Of a stretch of 64,000 nt of DNA, positions 1 to 8,525 are shown piece by piece. The translations under genes were made by a program, and so were the position numbers. Positions within the stretch are counted from its first letter, which is position 1. Each line of letters begins with the position of its first letter. Under the pieces are notes generated by a model, which did no database searches, had not been told where the DNA came from, and saw only the letters and a program-made list of their open reading frames with translations. Source of the DNA: Polaribacter butkevichii (lineage in GTDB: Bacteria > Bacteroidota > Bacteroidia > Flavobacteriales > Flavobacteriaceae); NCBI RefSeq assembly GCF_038024105.1, contig NZ_CP150661.1, forward strand, positions 2,251,001 through 2,315,000, read 5' to 3'.

Positions 1-1263
1 GTTACTCATGATCGTTACTTTTTAGAACGCGTGTGTAATGAAATTTTAGAGTTAGATGAAGGTAAAATATATAAATACAAAGGAAATTACTCTTACTATT
101 TACAAAATAAAGAAGAACGTTTAGCTTTAGAGGCAACCAATTTAGGGAAAGCTAAAAGTTTATTTAAAAAAGAATTAGAATGGATGCGAAAGCAACCAAA
201 GGCTAGAACTACAAAATCGAAGTCTAGAACAGATGATTTTTATCAAATTAAAGAAAAAGCACATCAACGTAGGCAAGATCATCAGGTTCAATTAGAAATT
301 AACATGGAGCGCTTAGGAAGTAAAATTCTTGAACTTCATAAAGTATCTAAATCTTTTGGTGATAAGAAGATTCTAGACAATTTCGATTATGTTTTTAAAC
401 GTGGAGAACGTGTAGGAATTATAGGTAAAAACGGAACAGGAAAATCATCTTTTTTAAATATTATTACACAAACCGCTCCTGTAGATGCTGGTAAAGTTAT
501 TTTAGGTGAAACGGTAAAGTACGGTTATTATACACAAGCTGGTATCGATATTAAAGAAGGACAAAAGGTTATTGATGTTGTTAAAGAGTTTGGAGAATTT
601 ATCCCTTTAACTAAAGGAAGAAAAATTTCTGCATCACAACTATTAGAACGTTTTTTGTTTGATAAAAAGAAACAATACGATTTTGTTGAAAGACTATCTG
701 GAGGAGAGCAAAAACGTTTGTATTTATGTGCTGTTTTAATTCAGAATCCTAATTTTTTAATTTTAGATGAGCCTACTAACGATTTAGATGTTGTAACCCT
801 AAATGTGTTAGAAAACTTCTTATTAGATTACCCCGGAAACCTTTTAGTAGTTTCTCACGACCGTTATTTTATGGATAAAATTGTAGATGCCCTTTTTGTT
901 TTTAGAGGCGAAGGTGTTGTTGATAATTTTCCAGGAAATTACTCAGATTTTAGAGCCTACGATGACGGTACTGCTTTAACTGAAGCTCCTGAAAAAACAT
1001 CCGTAAAAAAAGACGATAAAAAAGCTTCCAAAAAAACAACTAAAAATGCCTTAAGTTTTAATGAAAAAAGAGAGTTTGGTGCTTTAGAAGGTGATATTGA
1101 AAGACTTCAAAAAAGAAAAGCAACCATAGAAAAACAGTTTTTAAATGTAGAAATTGCTCCGGATGATATTGCTAAAAAATCTGAAGAGCTACAAGAAACT
1201 ATAACAAGTTTAGAGCAAAAAGAAGAACGCTGGTTAGAGCTTTCTATGAAATTAGAAGATTAA
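1..1263 (+). CDS. ABC-F family ATPase (Uup-like), 5' part outside the window
   Basis: Seen: the reading frame is open from base 1 and starts inside the H-loop of a first ATPase domain (THDRYF, residues 2-7 of the visible part). A linker with basic residues follows, then a complete second ATPase domain: Walker A GKNGTGKS near 142, signature LSGGEQKRL near 232, Walker B LILDEPTNDLD near 253 and H-loop SHDRYF near 285. The last 75 or so residues are Lys/Glu-rich and look like a coiled coil. Known: ABC-F proteins have two ATPase domains and no membrane segments and act on ribosomes or in DNA-related processes; a C-terminal coiled-coil DNA-binding extension is typical of Uup. Inferred: a Uup-type paralogue. 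A GTG at base 31 is not the start, since the frame continues upstream. The exact ABC-F subfamily is uncertain. Confidence 0.9.
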   Translation, partial: VTHDRYFLERVCNEILELDEGKIYKYKGNYSYYLQNKEERLALEATNLGKAKSLFKKELEWMRKQPKARTTKSKSRTDDFYQIKEKAHQRRQDHQVQLEINMERLGSKILELHKVSKSFGDKKILDNFDYVFKRGERVGIIGKNGTGKSSFLNIITQTAPVDAGKVILGETVKYGYYTQAGIDIKEGQKVIDVVKEFGEFIPLTKGRKISASQLLERFLFDKKKQYDFVERLSGGEQKRLYLCAVLIQNPNFLILDEPTNDLDVVTLNVLENFLLDYPGNLLVVSHDRYFMDKIVDALFVFRGEGVVDNFPGNYSDFRAYDDGTALTEAPEKTSVKKDDKKASKKTTKNALSFNEKREFGALEGDIERLQKRKATIEKQFLNVEIAPDDIAKKSEELQETITSLEQKEERWLELSMKLED

Positions 1264-1365
1264 CACCTCACCTCAAATACGCAAAGTTTTTTTCGAAAAG
1301 TTCACCGATTTTTAAGAGATTGATAGAGAAAACCTCAAAAAAATTAGCGTAAAATAAACATTATT

Positions 1366-1453
1366 CACCTGCAAGGTCTTTTTTTGACCTTGTAGGTGTT
1401 ATCCCTAACAACTCCTAAAATAAAACACCTCCATGGTTTTTGAAACCTTACAG
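1366..1453. repeat. Two palindromes of a CCTTGNAGG family
   Basis: Arm 1366-1378 (CACCTGCAAGGTC) pairs with 1386-1398 (GACCTTGTAGGTG) around a T7 loop, 13 bp with one G-U. A decayed second copy lies at about 1423-1453 (CCTCCATGGTTT against AAACCTTACAGG). The motif GAAACCTTGTAGG recurs at 38298-38310. There is no T-run after the first stem, so this looks like a dispersed palindrome more than a terminator, although it lies between convergent genes. Confidence 0.6.
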
Positions 1454-1494
1454 GAAAGAACTTCTTAGTTTATCTTTAGATCTCTTCAAAATAA

Positions 1495-2211
1495 TTAAAC
1501 ACTTACAATATCTTCCTCTTTTAATAATTCTTGATTATTAAAACGTAATAAAATTTGCGCAACTGCAACAGTATCCTTTTCACAGTAAGTTACAATTCTT
1601 TGTATATTTTTTTCTTTATAATAAACATCAGCTACTTCACTCCCATCAATATCATCCTTTGGAGATGGAATCCCTAAAATAGACGTTAATAGTTTTAACG
1701 ATGTATAATGTTTATAATCGCCAAACTTCCATAATTCTAGTGTATCTAAATGTGGAACTTCCCACGGTTTTTTACCAAATAAATTTAGCTTTTTAGGCAA
1801 TTCTATTTGATGTACAATCATTCTTCTAGCAATAAAAGGAAAATCAAATTCTTTACCGTTATGTGCACATAACACATTGCTTTTTTTAGCAAAGTGTTTA
1901 TCTAATAACACTTTAAAATCACTTAAAAGTTGATGCTCATCATCACCAAAAAAAGATGTTAAACGTAGTTGTTTCTTATTTTTTACATCCACAAAATACC
2001 CCACAGAAATGCAGATAATTTTACCAAACTCTGCCCAAATACCTGCTCGTTCATAAAACTCAGAAGCGCTAAACTCTTCCTTACGTTGATACTCGGTTTT
2101 CTTTGCATAAAGTTCTTGTGTTTCTTTAGATAGCAGTTGCCAATTTTCTTGTTCAGGAACAGTTTCGATATCTAAAAAAAGTACATCATTTAATTTTACG
2201 GATAAATTCAT
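1495..2211 (-). CDS. Predicted 3'-5' exonuclease, PolB-like DEDDy type
   Basis: A 238-residue cytosolic protein with the three exonuclease motifs in order: ExoI DIET at residues 14-17, ExoII HNGKEFDFPFIARR near 118-131 and ExoIII YCEKD near 209-213 (YxxxD, DEDDy type). Known: stand-alone proteins of the 'predicted 3'-5' exonuclease related to the PolB exonuclease domain' family (Pfam DNA_pol_B_exo2) are common in Bacteroidota; their cellular role is mostly untested, presumably trimming of DNA 3' ends. It is convergent with the ABC-F gene, with a 231-bp gap holding palindromes, and is probably monocistronic. All four acidic catalytic residues appear present. Confidence 0.85.
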   Translation of the reverse strand: MNLSVKLNDVLFLDIETVPEQENWQLLSKETQELYAKKTEYQRKEEFSASEFYERAGIWAEFGKIICISVGYFVDVKNKKQLRLTSFFGDDEHQLLSDFKVLLDKHFAKKSNVLCAHNGKEFDFPFIARRMIVHQIELPKKLNLFGKKPWEVPHLDTLELWKFGDYKHYTSLKLLTSILGIPSPKDDIDGSEVADVYYKEKNIQRIVTYCEKDTVAVAQILLRFNNQELLKEEDIVSV

Positions 2212-2256
2212 AGCAATACGTTTTCTTTTTCTCTAGAAAGATAAGAAAAATAAAAA

Positions 2257-2373
2257 AGGCTGCCATAAAAGTGTAAAACTTATCAAATTAAACCCGTTCA
2301 GCACCTTAATCAAATGAGATAAGACCCCAAAATAAGCTTAAGTTGATAAAAAACACCTTTTTTAAGACAACCT
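2257..2373. mobile_element. Possible MITE-like remnant with imperfect terminal inverted repeats
   Basis: The ends read AGGCTGCCATAAAAGTGT (2257-2274) and, on the other strand, AGGTTGTCTTAAAAAAGGTGT (2373-2353). They agree except for C/T changes and a small insertion. The 117-bp interior has no reading frame and contains nested inverted repeats (ACTTATC ... GATAAG). It resembles the ends of insertion sequences, but no transposase is present. The call is tentative. Confidence 0.3.
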
Positions 2374-2400
2374 ATTATAAAATAAAAACGTTCTTATAAA

Positions 2401-3207
2401 TTACCTAATCACTAATTTTTTAGTAGCCGTTTTACCAGTTTCTGTAACTTTTAAAATATAGATTCCTGAATTAATTGTAGAAACATCTAAATTTTTCTTT
2501 AAACCAGAAAAAGAAGTTGAAAACACTTTTTTACCAATAACATTAAAAATAGACACTTCTTTAATATCTGAACTATTACTAGCTATAGTGATTTTTTTAT
2601 CTGTAATTGGGTTTGGATACGTGGCAAAACCTTCTATTGAATTATTCTTTAAAGAAGCAGTAGCATTTTTTACAAATGATAAATCATCAAAATAAGTTAA
2701 TGAATTAGAGTAAGACCTTACCTCAAAATAAAAAGCATCTACAGCTGCAGGAGCAGTAACAGTAACTTCGTACTTAGTCCAAACACCACCATTATTATCT
2801 AAATATCCATCCTGCGGACCTCTTAAAGGATCATTAGAGCGGTCATTTCCATCACCTACATGATAAATAGTTGCACTTCCGTTTTTCCAAGTACACCAAA
2901 TTCTAGCATCTTTATCATCTCCGGTAGTAACTTTATACCAAAAACTAATTGTATAGCTCTCACCAGGAACAACACCAGTAATTGTTTGAGATAAATCTTT
3001 TGTACCAGAACCTCCATTTCTAAAAGCAGAAAAAGAGCCAGAATGTGCCTCTGTAGACTTTGTTACAGCCTCTGCTTTCGTCCAACTTGTTGGGGTAACA
3101 TCATCATCCCAATTTTCTAAACCTCCATTTAACAGCATTTCTTGTCCAAAAGAAACTCCAGTTAAACAAAGTGTAAGCATAAAAGTAAAAAAGTAATTTT
3201 TTTTCAT
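2401..3207 (-). CDS. Secreted protein with carbohydrate-binding-like domain and T9SS sorting tail
   Basis: 268 residues. Seen: signal peptide 1-21 ending at VSFG|Q; a Gly/Trp/Tyr-rich beta domain from about 22 to 180 (start LLNGGLENWDDD, end FDDLSFV), which resembles the jelly-roll carbohydrate-binding modules attached to flavobacterial enzymes; and a C-terminal tail from about 195 with YPNP, a middle IFNVIGKKVF and a terminal GIYILKV...KLVIR. Known: this tail is the type A sorting signal of the type IX secretion system (Por_Secre_tail), which exports proteins to the cell surface. No catalytic domain is present, so this is a stand-alone binding or adhesion protein; the ligand is unknown. Confidence 0.8.
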   Translation of the reverse strand: MKKNYFFTFMLTLCLTGVSFGQEMLLNGGLENWDDDVTPTSWTKAEAVTKSTEAHSGSFSAFRNGGSGTKDLSQTITGVVPGESYTISFWYKVTTGDDKDARIWCTWKNGSATIYHVGDGNDRSNDPLRGPQDGYLDNNGGVWTKYEVTVTAPAAVDAFYFEVRSYSNSLTYFDDLSFVKNATASLKNNSIEGFATYPNPITDKKITIASNSSDIKEVSIFNVIGKKVFSTSFSGLKKNLDVSTINSGIYILKVTETGKTATKKLVIR

Positions 3208-3414
3208 AAAGCAATTTTGTTAAAATTATAGCCATAAAAATATAAATAATAAAATTAACACTGATTTACAACACGTTAACTTACCTTTAAATTAAAAAAT
3301 AAAACAACACACTAAAGCCCAACCAAGTAATTATTCTTATGTTAGATTAACGTTAACTGACAACAAAGAGATTAAATGATTGTTAAGTAATCGTATTGGT
3401 AATATAATTATTAC

Positions 3415-3422
3415 TATTTTTG
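3415..3422 (+). promoter_or_regulatory. -7 promoter element of the two-component operon
   Basis: TATTTTTG matches the Bacteroidota -7 consensus TAnnTTTG and lies 28 bp before the ATG at 3450. It overlaps an in-frame TTG at 3420, which argues that this TTG is not the start codon. Confidence 0.6.
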
Positions 3423-3449
3423 ATATTCAATCGTACTTTAACTAGCTAT

Positions 3450-4148
3450 ATGAATAAAAGTGATTTTAAAATTTTATTAGTAGATGATGAGCCAGATATT
3501 TTAGAAATTGTTGGTTACAATTTAAAAAATGAAGGATATCAAATCTTTACAGCTACAAATGGACAAGAAGCCATAAAATCTGCTAAAAAAAATATTCCAC
3601 ATCTAATTTTATTAGATATTATGATGCCAGAAATGGACGGAATTGAAGCTTGTGAGAAAATTAGAAAAGTAAAAACACTAGAAAATGTTATTATTTCTTT
3701 CTTAACCGCAAGAGGAGAAGACTACTCGCAGGTAGCTGGTTTTGAAGCTGGTGCTGATGATTATATTACCAAACCGATAAAGCCAAAAGTTTTAGTAAGC
3801 AAGGTAAAATCTCTTTTACGTAGACTAAAAACTGAAAAAGATAGCGAAGAAACCTTTAAAATAGGAGATATTGTTATTGACAGAGATGAATATGTAGTTT
3901 ACAAAGCAGGTAAAAGAATTTCTTTACCTAGAAAAGAATTTGAATTATTCTCTTTATTAACTTCTAAACCTGGTAAAGTTTTTAAGAGAGAAGTTATTTT
4001 AGACACTGTTTGGGGAAATGAAGTTGTTGTTGGTGGACGAACAATTGATGTACACATTAGAAAGCTTAGAGAAAAAATTGGTGATGATCACTTTAAAACT
4101 GTAAAAGGTGTTGGTTATAAGTTTGTTTTAGAAGGCGCAGAACATTAA
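3450..4148 (+). CDS. OmpR/PhoB-family response regulator
   Basis: 233 residues from the ATG at 3450. The frame extends upstream to a TTG at 3420, but that TTG lies inside a -7 promoter element. Receiver domain 1-125: acidic pocket DDE at 12-14, phosphoacceptor D56 in LLDIMMPEMDG, the conserved Thr in LTAR, and Lys in YITKPIKP near 109. Winged-helix domain about 135-233, with RTIDVHIRKLREKIG and a VKGVGYKF hairpin. It is followed after 11 bp by a histidine kinase of PhoR layout, so the pair probably works together. The PhoB/PhoR (phosphate) assignment is by architecture only; no pst or phoU gene is nearby. Confidence 0.88.
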   Translation: MNKSDFKILLVDDEPDILEIVGYNLKNEGYQIFTATNGQEAIKSAKKNIPHLILLDIMMPEMDGIEACEKIRKVKTLENVIISFLTARGEDYSQVAGFEAGADDYITKPIKPKVLVSKVKSLLRRLKTEKDSEETFKIGDIVIDRDEYVVYKAGKRISLPRKEFELFSLLTSKPGKVFKREVILDTVWGNEVVVGGRTIDVHIRKLREKIGDDHFKTVKGVGYKFVLEGAEH

Positions 4149-4159
4149 AATTGCCTTAA

Positions 4160-5200
4160 ATGAAAATAAAAAAAACGTATTCATACGCACTTTGGTCTGC
4201 ATTATATTTAACCATACTATCATTTACAATTGGTATCATTTCTTATTTTCTATACACAAAACACTTAGGAATTAGCACAGTTATTCTAGCCATTTTTACT
4301 CTCTTCATCATTTCTTTTTTTATCATTCAATATAGAACAGAACATTTTATCTATAGACGTCTTAAAAAGATCTATGAAGATGTATCTATTTTAGATGTAA
4401 ATGACTTACGTAGAGATTCTGTTACTACAGATATTGAAAAACTGTCTAAAAGAATGCAACGCTTTGTAGAAGGTAAAAGACTAGAAATAAAAAGTTTAAC
4501 CGAAAGAGACTCTTTTAGAAGAGACTTTTTAGGAAACGTTGCACACGAACTTAAAACACCTTTATTTACAGTACAAGGTTATATTTTAACCTTAATTGAA
4601 GGTGCTGTAAACGATAAGGAAATTAGAACAAAATATCTAGAAAGAGCTAATAAAGGAGTAGAAAGACTGGTTGCTGTTATTAAAGATTTAGATATGATTG
4701 CTAAGTTAGAAAATGACGGAATGAAACCTAAAAAGGTTGTTTTTAACATTTTAGAATTGGTGCAAAATGTTTTTGATTTGTTTGAAATGAAAGCAAAAAA
4801 AAGAAACATCATTTTAAAGTTTGATAGAATTTATGAGTTTCCTCTTTTTGTAAAAGGTGATATAGAAAAAATTGAACAAGTTTTAATAAATTTAGTGGTT
4901 AACTCTATTAAATACGGAAAACCCAACGGCACCACTATTGTTACCGTAGAAAGCTACAACGAAAATAAATTTATTGTAAAAACCATTGATAATGGAGAAG
5001 GAATTAAACCACAACATCTTTCTCGTCTTTTTGAAAGATTCTATAGAGTAGACCAAAGTAGATCTAGAGAACAAGGTGGTTCTGGTTTGGGCTTATCTAT
5101 TGTAAAACACATTATAGAAGCGCATGATGAAACCATTTTGTTAAAAAGTACTTACGGAGAAGGATCAGAGTTTTCTTTTACCCTCGAAAAGGCTAAATAA
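4160..5200 (+). CDS. Sensor histidine kinase, PhoR-like
   Basis: 346 residues. Two membrane helices at about 10-32 and 38-58, separated by only a few residues, so there is almost no periplasmic sensor. A short cytoplasmic linker follows, then the HisKA dimerisation domain with H129 in NVAHELKTP. The ATP domain has an N box (INLVVNSIKYG), G1 (DNGEGI), F box (LFERFYR) and G2 (GGSGLGLSI). It lies 11 bp downstream of the response regulator and so forms an operon with it. The lack of a periplasmic domain suggests that it senses the membrane or a partner protein, as PhoR does. Its 3' end overlaps the convergent glycosyltransferase gene by 36 bp. Confidence 0.88.
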   Translation: MKIKKTYSYALWSALYLTILSFTIGIISYFLYTKHLGISTVILAIFTLFIISFFIIQYRTEHFIYRRLKKIYEDVSILDVNDLRRDSVTTDIEKLSKRMQRFVEGKRLEIKSLTERDSFRRDFLGNVAHELKTPLFTVQGYILTLIEGAVNDKEIRTKYLERANKGVERLVAVIKDLDMIAKLENDGMKPKKVVFNILELVQNVFDLFEMKAKKRNIILKFDRIYEFPLFVKGDIEKIEQVLINLVVNSIKYGKPNGTTIVTVESYNENKFIVKTIDNGEGIKPQHLSRLFERFYRVDQSRSREQGGSGLGLSIVKHIIEAHDETILLKSTYGEGSEFSFTLEKAK

Positions 5201-6223
5201 TTTTGAGTTTAACTTAGTTTCTGCTGTTTTTAAACCTTTATAATTTGCTGTTTTTAAGATTTCTTCTTTCGAGAAATCTTCAGTTTTAGAAAATGGAGCT
5301 AATTTTTTCTGCTCTAAAAACTCAGCTAAATATTCTTGTTCATCTTGATTTTTAGTAGGAATAAAAAACACTTTTTTACCTAAAACAGCCAAATCCATTA
5401 TAGAGGAATAACCAGACCTACAAATAACAATCTCACTAGAATTAACTAAATTTTGAAGTTCTTCTGAAAGCACATAGTTGTAAAAAGTAATATTACCTGA
5501 AATCCATTTTTTTTGCACAGCTTCTACTTTACCTAAAACAAAAACAATATTTCTAATATCATTTTTAAAGGCTGAGAGCAATTTATTTTCTAAAAGAGTT
5601 CTGTTGGGTTCTGGGCCAGAAATAATGACTAAAACCGCTATATTTTTGGGTAATTCTTGTTTTTTAAATCGGCTTAAAACACCTATAAAATTTGTATTTA
5701 TATTTTTTGGGGTTAATGACAATTTTCCTGAAAAAGTAGAATTTGTTGTATCAGGAATCCAACATTCATCAAACTTCTTAATTATTTTTTGATGAAAATA
5801 ACTCGTAAAGAAAGTGGTACTACCAGACAACACATTTACTTGATGTGTAATATAAACAGAAGGAATTAAGTTGCTTCTTACACCGAATCTATTATCAGAA
5901 ATAAGACCAACAACCTCTTTGTTTTTAAGAATAAAGTTATTTATAATTTGATGCTCTTTACGAACTGCTTTTATAATTCTAGGAAGCTGAAAAATGAATC
6001 CCAACTTTAAATTTCTATGATAAGAAATAGCATAGGTTGGGATTTCTAAATATTCTAAATTAGGAAATTCTTTTCTTAAAAAGGTAAAAGCATTTCCGTC
6101 TGATGCAATTATTGGTGTAAAATTGTTTTCTAACAACGCATTTATAATTGGCACACAACGCGTTGCGTGACCTAAGCCCCAATTTAAGGGTGCAACAATT
6201 ATTTTATTTTGGGTAGCATTCAT
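5165..6223 (-). CDS. MurG-like (family 28) glycosyltransferase
   Basis: 352 residues. The N-terminal half begins with a beta strand and the loop PLNWGLGHATRC (residues 12-23), the acceptor-side Gly-rich loop of GT-B/GT28 enzymes. The C-terminal half has the nucleotide-sugar region with SSEIVICRSGYSSIMDLAVLGK near 256-277 and PTKNQDEQEYLAEFL near 283-297, matching the Glyco_tran_28_C type. Known: close relatives in Bacteroidota are annotated as UDP-N-acetylglucosamine transferase-like proteins; the acceptor is unknown. It is not MurG itself, because MurG sits in the dcw cluster. The stop codon lies inside the 3' end of the sensor kinase gene on the other strand. Confidence 0.75.
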   Translation of the reverse strand: MNATQNKIIVAPLNWGLGHATRCVPIINALLENNFTPIIASDGNAFTFLRKEFPNLEYLEIPTYAISYHRNLKLGFIFQLPRIIKAVRKEHQIINNFILKNKEVVGLISDNRFGVRSNLIPSVYITHQVNVLSGSTTFFTSYFHQKIIKKFDECWIPDTTNSTFSGKLSLTPKNINTNFIGVLSRFKKQELPKNIAVLVIISGPEPNRTLLENKLLSAFKNDIRNIVFVLGKVEAVQKKWISGNITFYNYVLSEELQNLVNSSEIVICRSGYSSIMDLAVLGKKVFFIPTKNQDEQEYLAEFLEQKKLAPFSKTEDFSKEEILKTANYKGLKTAETKLNSKLFSLFEGKRKL

Positions 6224-6299
6224 TTTTAGTTCAATTTAAAGCTACCATTTTTTTAATACGTATTAAAATTTAGGGCTAAATTTTTGATTTTAAACAAGT

Positions 6300-6380
6300 G
6301 CGTTAGGGATTGAAACGGCATCCTTTTTTTTCTTTTTCTGAAAAAAAAGATATAGTTGAAAGCCTGTTAAAACGCCCAAA
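6300..6380 (+). repeat. Dispersed hairpin element, copy A
   Basis: An 81-bp non-coding element. Its ends are GCGTTAGGGAT and AGCCTGTTAAAACGCCCAAA, and its centre is an imperfect T8...A8 hairpin. The last 20 bases are identical to the matching end of copy B at 37025-37113 (opposite strand). It lies between purD and the MurG-like gene. Confidence 0.7.
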
Positions 6381-6388
6381 TAAAACAT

Positions 6389-7663
6389 CTACACTAAATC
6401 GAAACCAATATCTTTTCTGTAGTTCATTTTATCGAAATGAATCTTATCTATACTTCTGTAACTTTTTTCTAAAGCCTCTTCTATAGTGTCTCCGAAAGAA
6501 GTTATAGCCATTACCCTACCTCCGCTTGTAACTACTTTATTATCTTTAATGGTAGTTCCGGCATGAAAAACGAAAGATTCTTCTACAGTATCGAAACCTG
6601 TAATTTCTTTGTTTTTCTCGTACGCTTCTGGATAGCCTCCAGAAACCAACATTACCGTTGTTGCTGTTTGATTTGTTACAGAAAAAGATTTTTCATTTAA
6701 ATTTTGATGTGCAACACCTTCGAATAAGTCAAATAAATCAGAATTTATTCTTGGTAATACAACTTCTGTTTCTGGATCTCCCATTCTTACATTGTACTCA
6801 ACCACAGAAGGGTTTCCATTATCGTTCATTAATCCAATAAAGATAAAACCTCTATAATCGATTCCGTCTTTTTGTAAACCAGTAATGGTAGGTTTTACAA
6901 CCAATTCTTCTACTTTATCTAAAAAGGCTTTGTCTGCAAATGGTACAGGAGAAATTGCGCCCATTCCACCAGTATTTAAACCTGCATCTCCTTCGCCGAT
7001 TCTTTTATAATCTTTGGCTGAAGGTAAAATTTTATAACTTTTTCCGTCTGTTAACACAAAGACAGATAATTCTATTCCTTTTAAAAATTCTTCGATAACC
7101 ACGGTTGTAGATGCATCTCCGAATTTCTGATTAGAAACCATTTCTTCTAATTCGGTTTTTGCTTCTTCTAAAGAGTTTAAAATTAACACTCCTTTTCCTG
7201 CTGCTAAACCATCTGCTTTTAACACGTAAGGTGGTTCTAGGGTTTCTAAGAAAGCAAAACCATCGGTTAAGTTCTCTTTCGTGAAAGACTCGTAACGAGC
7301 TGTTGGAACGCCGTGTTTTTGCATAAATTGCTTAGAGAAATCCTTAGATCCTTCTAATAAAGCTCCGTCTTTTTTAGGTCCAATTACCGGAATGTTTTTC
7401 AATTCTTCATCCGCTAAAAAGAAATCGTGTACGCCAGCTACCAAAGGTACTTCTGGACCAACAACGACCATTTTTATATGGTTTTCTAAGGTAATTTTCT
7501 TAACAGCTTCAAAATCGGTAACACTAATATTAATGTTAGTTGCTATTTTATCTGTACCAGCATTTCCTGGCGCTACAAAAAGTTTATTAATTTTTTTACT
7601 TTCTAATAATTTAATAGCAAAAGCGTGTTCTCTACCTCCAGAACCTAAAATAAGTACATTCAT
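6389..7663 (-). CDS. purD: Phosphoribosylamine-glycine ligase (GAR synthetase)
   Basis: 424 residues, normal for PurD. Second step of de novo purine synthesis: 5-phosphoribosylamine + glycine + ATP to GAR. N-domain start MNVLILGSGGREHA with the PGNAGT loop, VVGPEVPL, the ATP-grasp lysine in VLKADGLAAGKGV, the TGGMGAISPVP loop and the metal-binding VVEYNVRMGDPETE motif, all intact. A TATATTTG -7 box lies 26 bp upstream of the ATG with a C/A-rich leader. It is alone among other genes; no other pur gene is in the window. Confidence 0.97.
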   Translation of the reverse strand: MNVLILGSGGREHAFAIKLLESKKINKLFVAPGNAGTDKIATNINISVTDFEAVKKITLENHIKMVVVGPEVPLVAGVHDFFLADEELKNIPVIGPKKDGALLEGSKDFSKQFMQKHGVPTARYESFTKENLTDGFAFLETLEPPYVLKADGLAAGKGVLILNSLEEAKTELEEMVSNQKFGDASTTVVIEEFLKGIELSVFVLTDGKSYKILPSAKDYKRIGEGDAGLNTGGMGAISPVPFADKAFLDKVEELVVKPTITGLQKDGIDYRGFIFIGLMNDNGNPSVVEYNVRMGDPETEVVLPRINSDLFDLFEGVAHQNLNEKSFSVTNQTATTVMLVSGGYPEAYEKNKEITGFDTVEESFVFHAGTTIKDNKVVTSGGRVMAITSFGDTIEEALEKSYRSIDKIHFDKMNYRKDIGFDLV

Positions 7664-7688
7664 TGTTTGTTGTGTTGTGTTGTTGTTG

Positions 7689-7696
7689 CAAATATA
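7689..7696 (-). promoter_or_regulatory. -7 promoter element of purD
   Basis: On the minus strand TATATTTG, a full match to TAnnTTTG, 26 bp before the purD ATG. The leader between them consists of repeated CAA/ACA units, typical of Bacteroidota genes that lack a Shine-Dalgarno. Confidence 0.6.
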
Positions 7697-7769
7697 TTTT
7701 AAATTCTTTGGATTTCCACTTTCGTGGGAAAGACATTTTAGAAATATGAATTTTAATAATTGTTTAATT

Positions 7770-8525
7770 TTAACTAAAACTCCATTTTAAAAAATATTTA
7801 ATTGCGGATGCTAGGTGATAAAAAAATAATTTAATATTTTTTGATGAACCTTTTTGATGTTGATGAATAATTTCTATGTTTGGATAATATAGTTTCTTTT
7901 TTCCTGAATCATCTATTTTCCTACAAATATCAGCATCCTCCATATATAAGAAATAACGTTCATCGAACCCTTTTAAATTTTTAAAATCGGCTGTTTTAAA
8001 AAGCATAAAGCAACCATGAATAAATTCTGGATAAAATGGTTTTGATAAATCTTTATTTCTATACTCGTTTTTTAAAATTTGATTTTTAGAGATCTTTAGT
8101 TTTCTATTTATCAAATCAAAAAAAGTTGGATGTTTTCTACAAACGTATTGTTTTTCTTTATTTGGATAAATAACTTTTGGTGTTATAAAAGCAACCTCTT
8201 TTTCTTCTTCTAATTTACTAATTAAAATAGGAATAATTAGAGAGTCAAACTCAATATCTGGATTTAAAACTAAATGAAATTGTGAATTAACTTTATCTAA
8301 AACTAAATTATGAGCACTACCAAAACCTATATTTTTACCAACAAAAACATATTCAATTTCAGGAGAAATAAAGTGTTTCTGTAACGTATTTGAAGGTGAA
8401 TTATCAATTAAAAAAAGTTTCTTATCTAAATTTATTTTTAAAAAAGAGTCAATTGTTTTTTTTAATAATAATAGATTTTCATTGTAAAGAACAATTGTGG
8501 CTGTAAGTGTAACATTTTCGGTCAT
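7770..8525 (-). CDS. Family 2 glycosyltransferase, rhamnosyltransferase-like
   Basis: 251 residues. GT-A fold: N-terminal TATIVLYNENLLLLKKTI, the nucleotide-binding FLIDNSPSN, the acceptor/metal region LVLNPDIEFD near 85-94 and the WbbL-type signature GFDERYFLYMEDADICRK near 186-203. Known: this arrangement is typical of WbbL-like rhamnosyltransferases (and related fucosyl/GlcNAc enzymes) that use dTDP-sugars, which fits the rfbBAC genes upstream. It is the last gene of the polysaccharide operon; its start codon directly abuts the stop of the sugar transferase. The exact sugar is an inference from context. Confidence 0.8.
   Translation of the reverse strand: MTENVTLTATIVLYNENLLLLKKTIDSFLKINLDKKLFLIDNSPSNTLQKHFISPEIEYVFVGKNIGFGSAHNLVLDKVNSQFHLVLNPDIEFDSLIIPILISKLEEEKEVAFITPKVIYPNKEKQYVCRKHPTFFDLINRKLKISKNQILKNEYRNKDLSKPFYPEFIHGCFMLFKTADFKNLKGFDERYFLYMEDADICRKIDDSGKKKLYYPNIEIIHQHQKGSSKNIKLFFYHLASAIKYFLKWSFS

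Noticed and set aside
1366..1398. Hairpin as an intrinsic terminator of the ABC-F gene
   Set aside because: No T-run follows the stem on either strand; the T-run is in the loop. Kept as a repeat.
3273..3358. Two ACGTTAACT copies upstream of the two-component operon as Pho boxes
   Set aside because: Spacing of about 77 bp and only two copies; not the 11-bp direct-repeat pattern of PhoB sites.
3420..3449. Longer start (TTG at 3420) for the response regulator
   Set aside because: The TTG lies inside the TATTTTTG -7 promoter element; the ATG at 3450 gives the usual family N-terminus.
7392..7790. Plus-strand open frame of 132 codons over purD
   Set aside because: Antisense shadow of purD; composition reflects the opposite strand.
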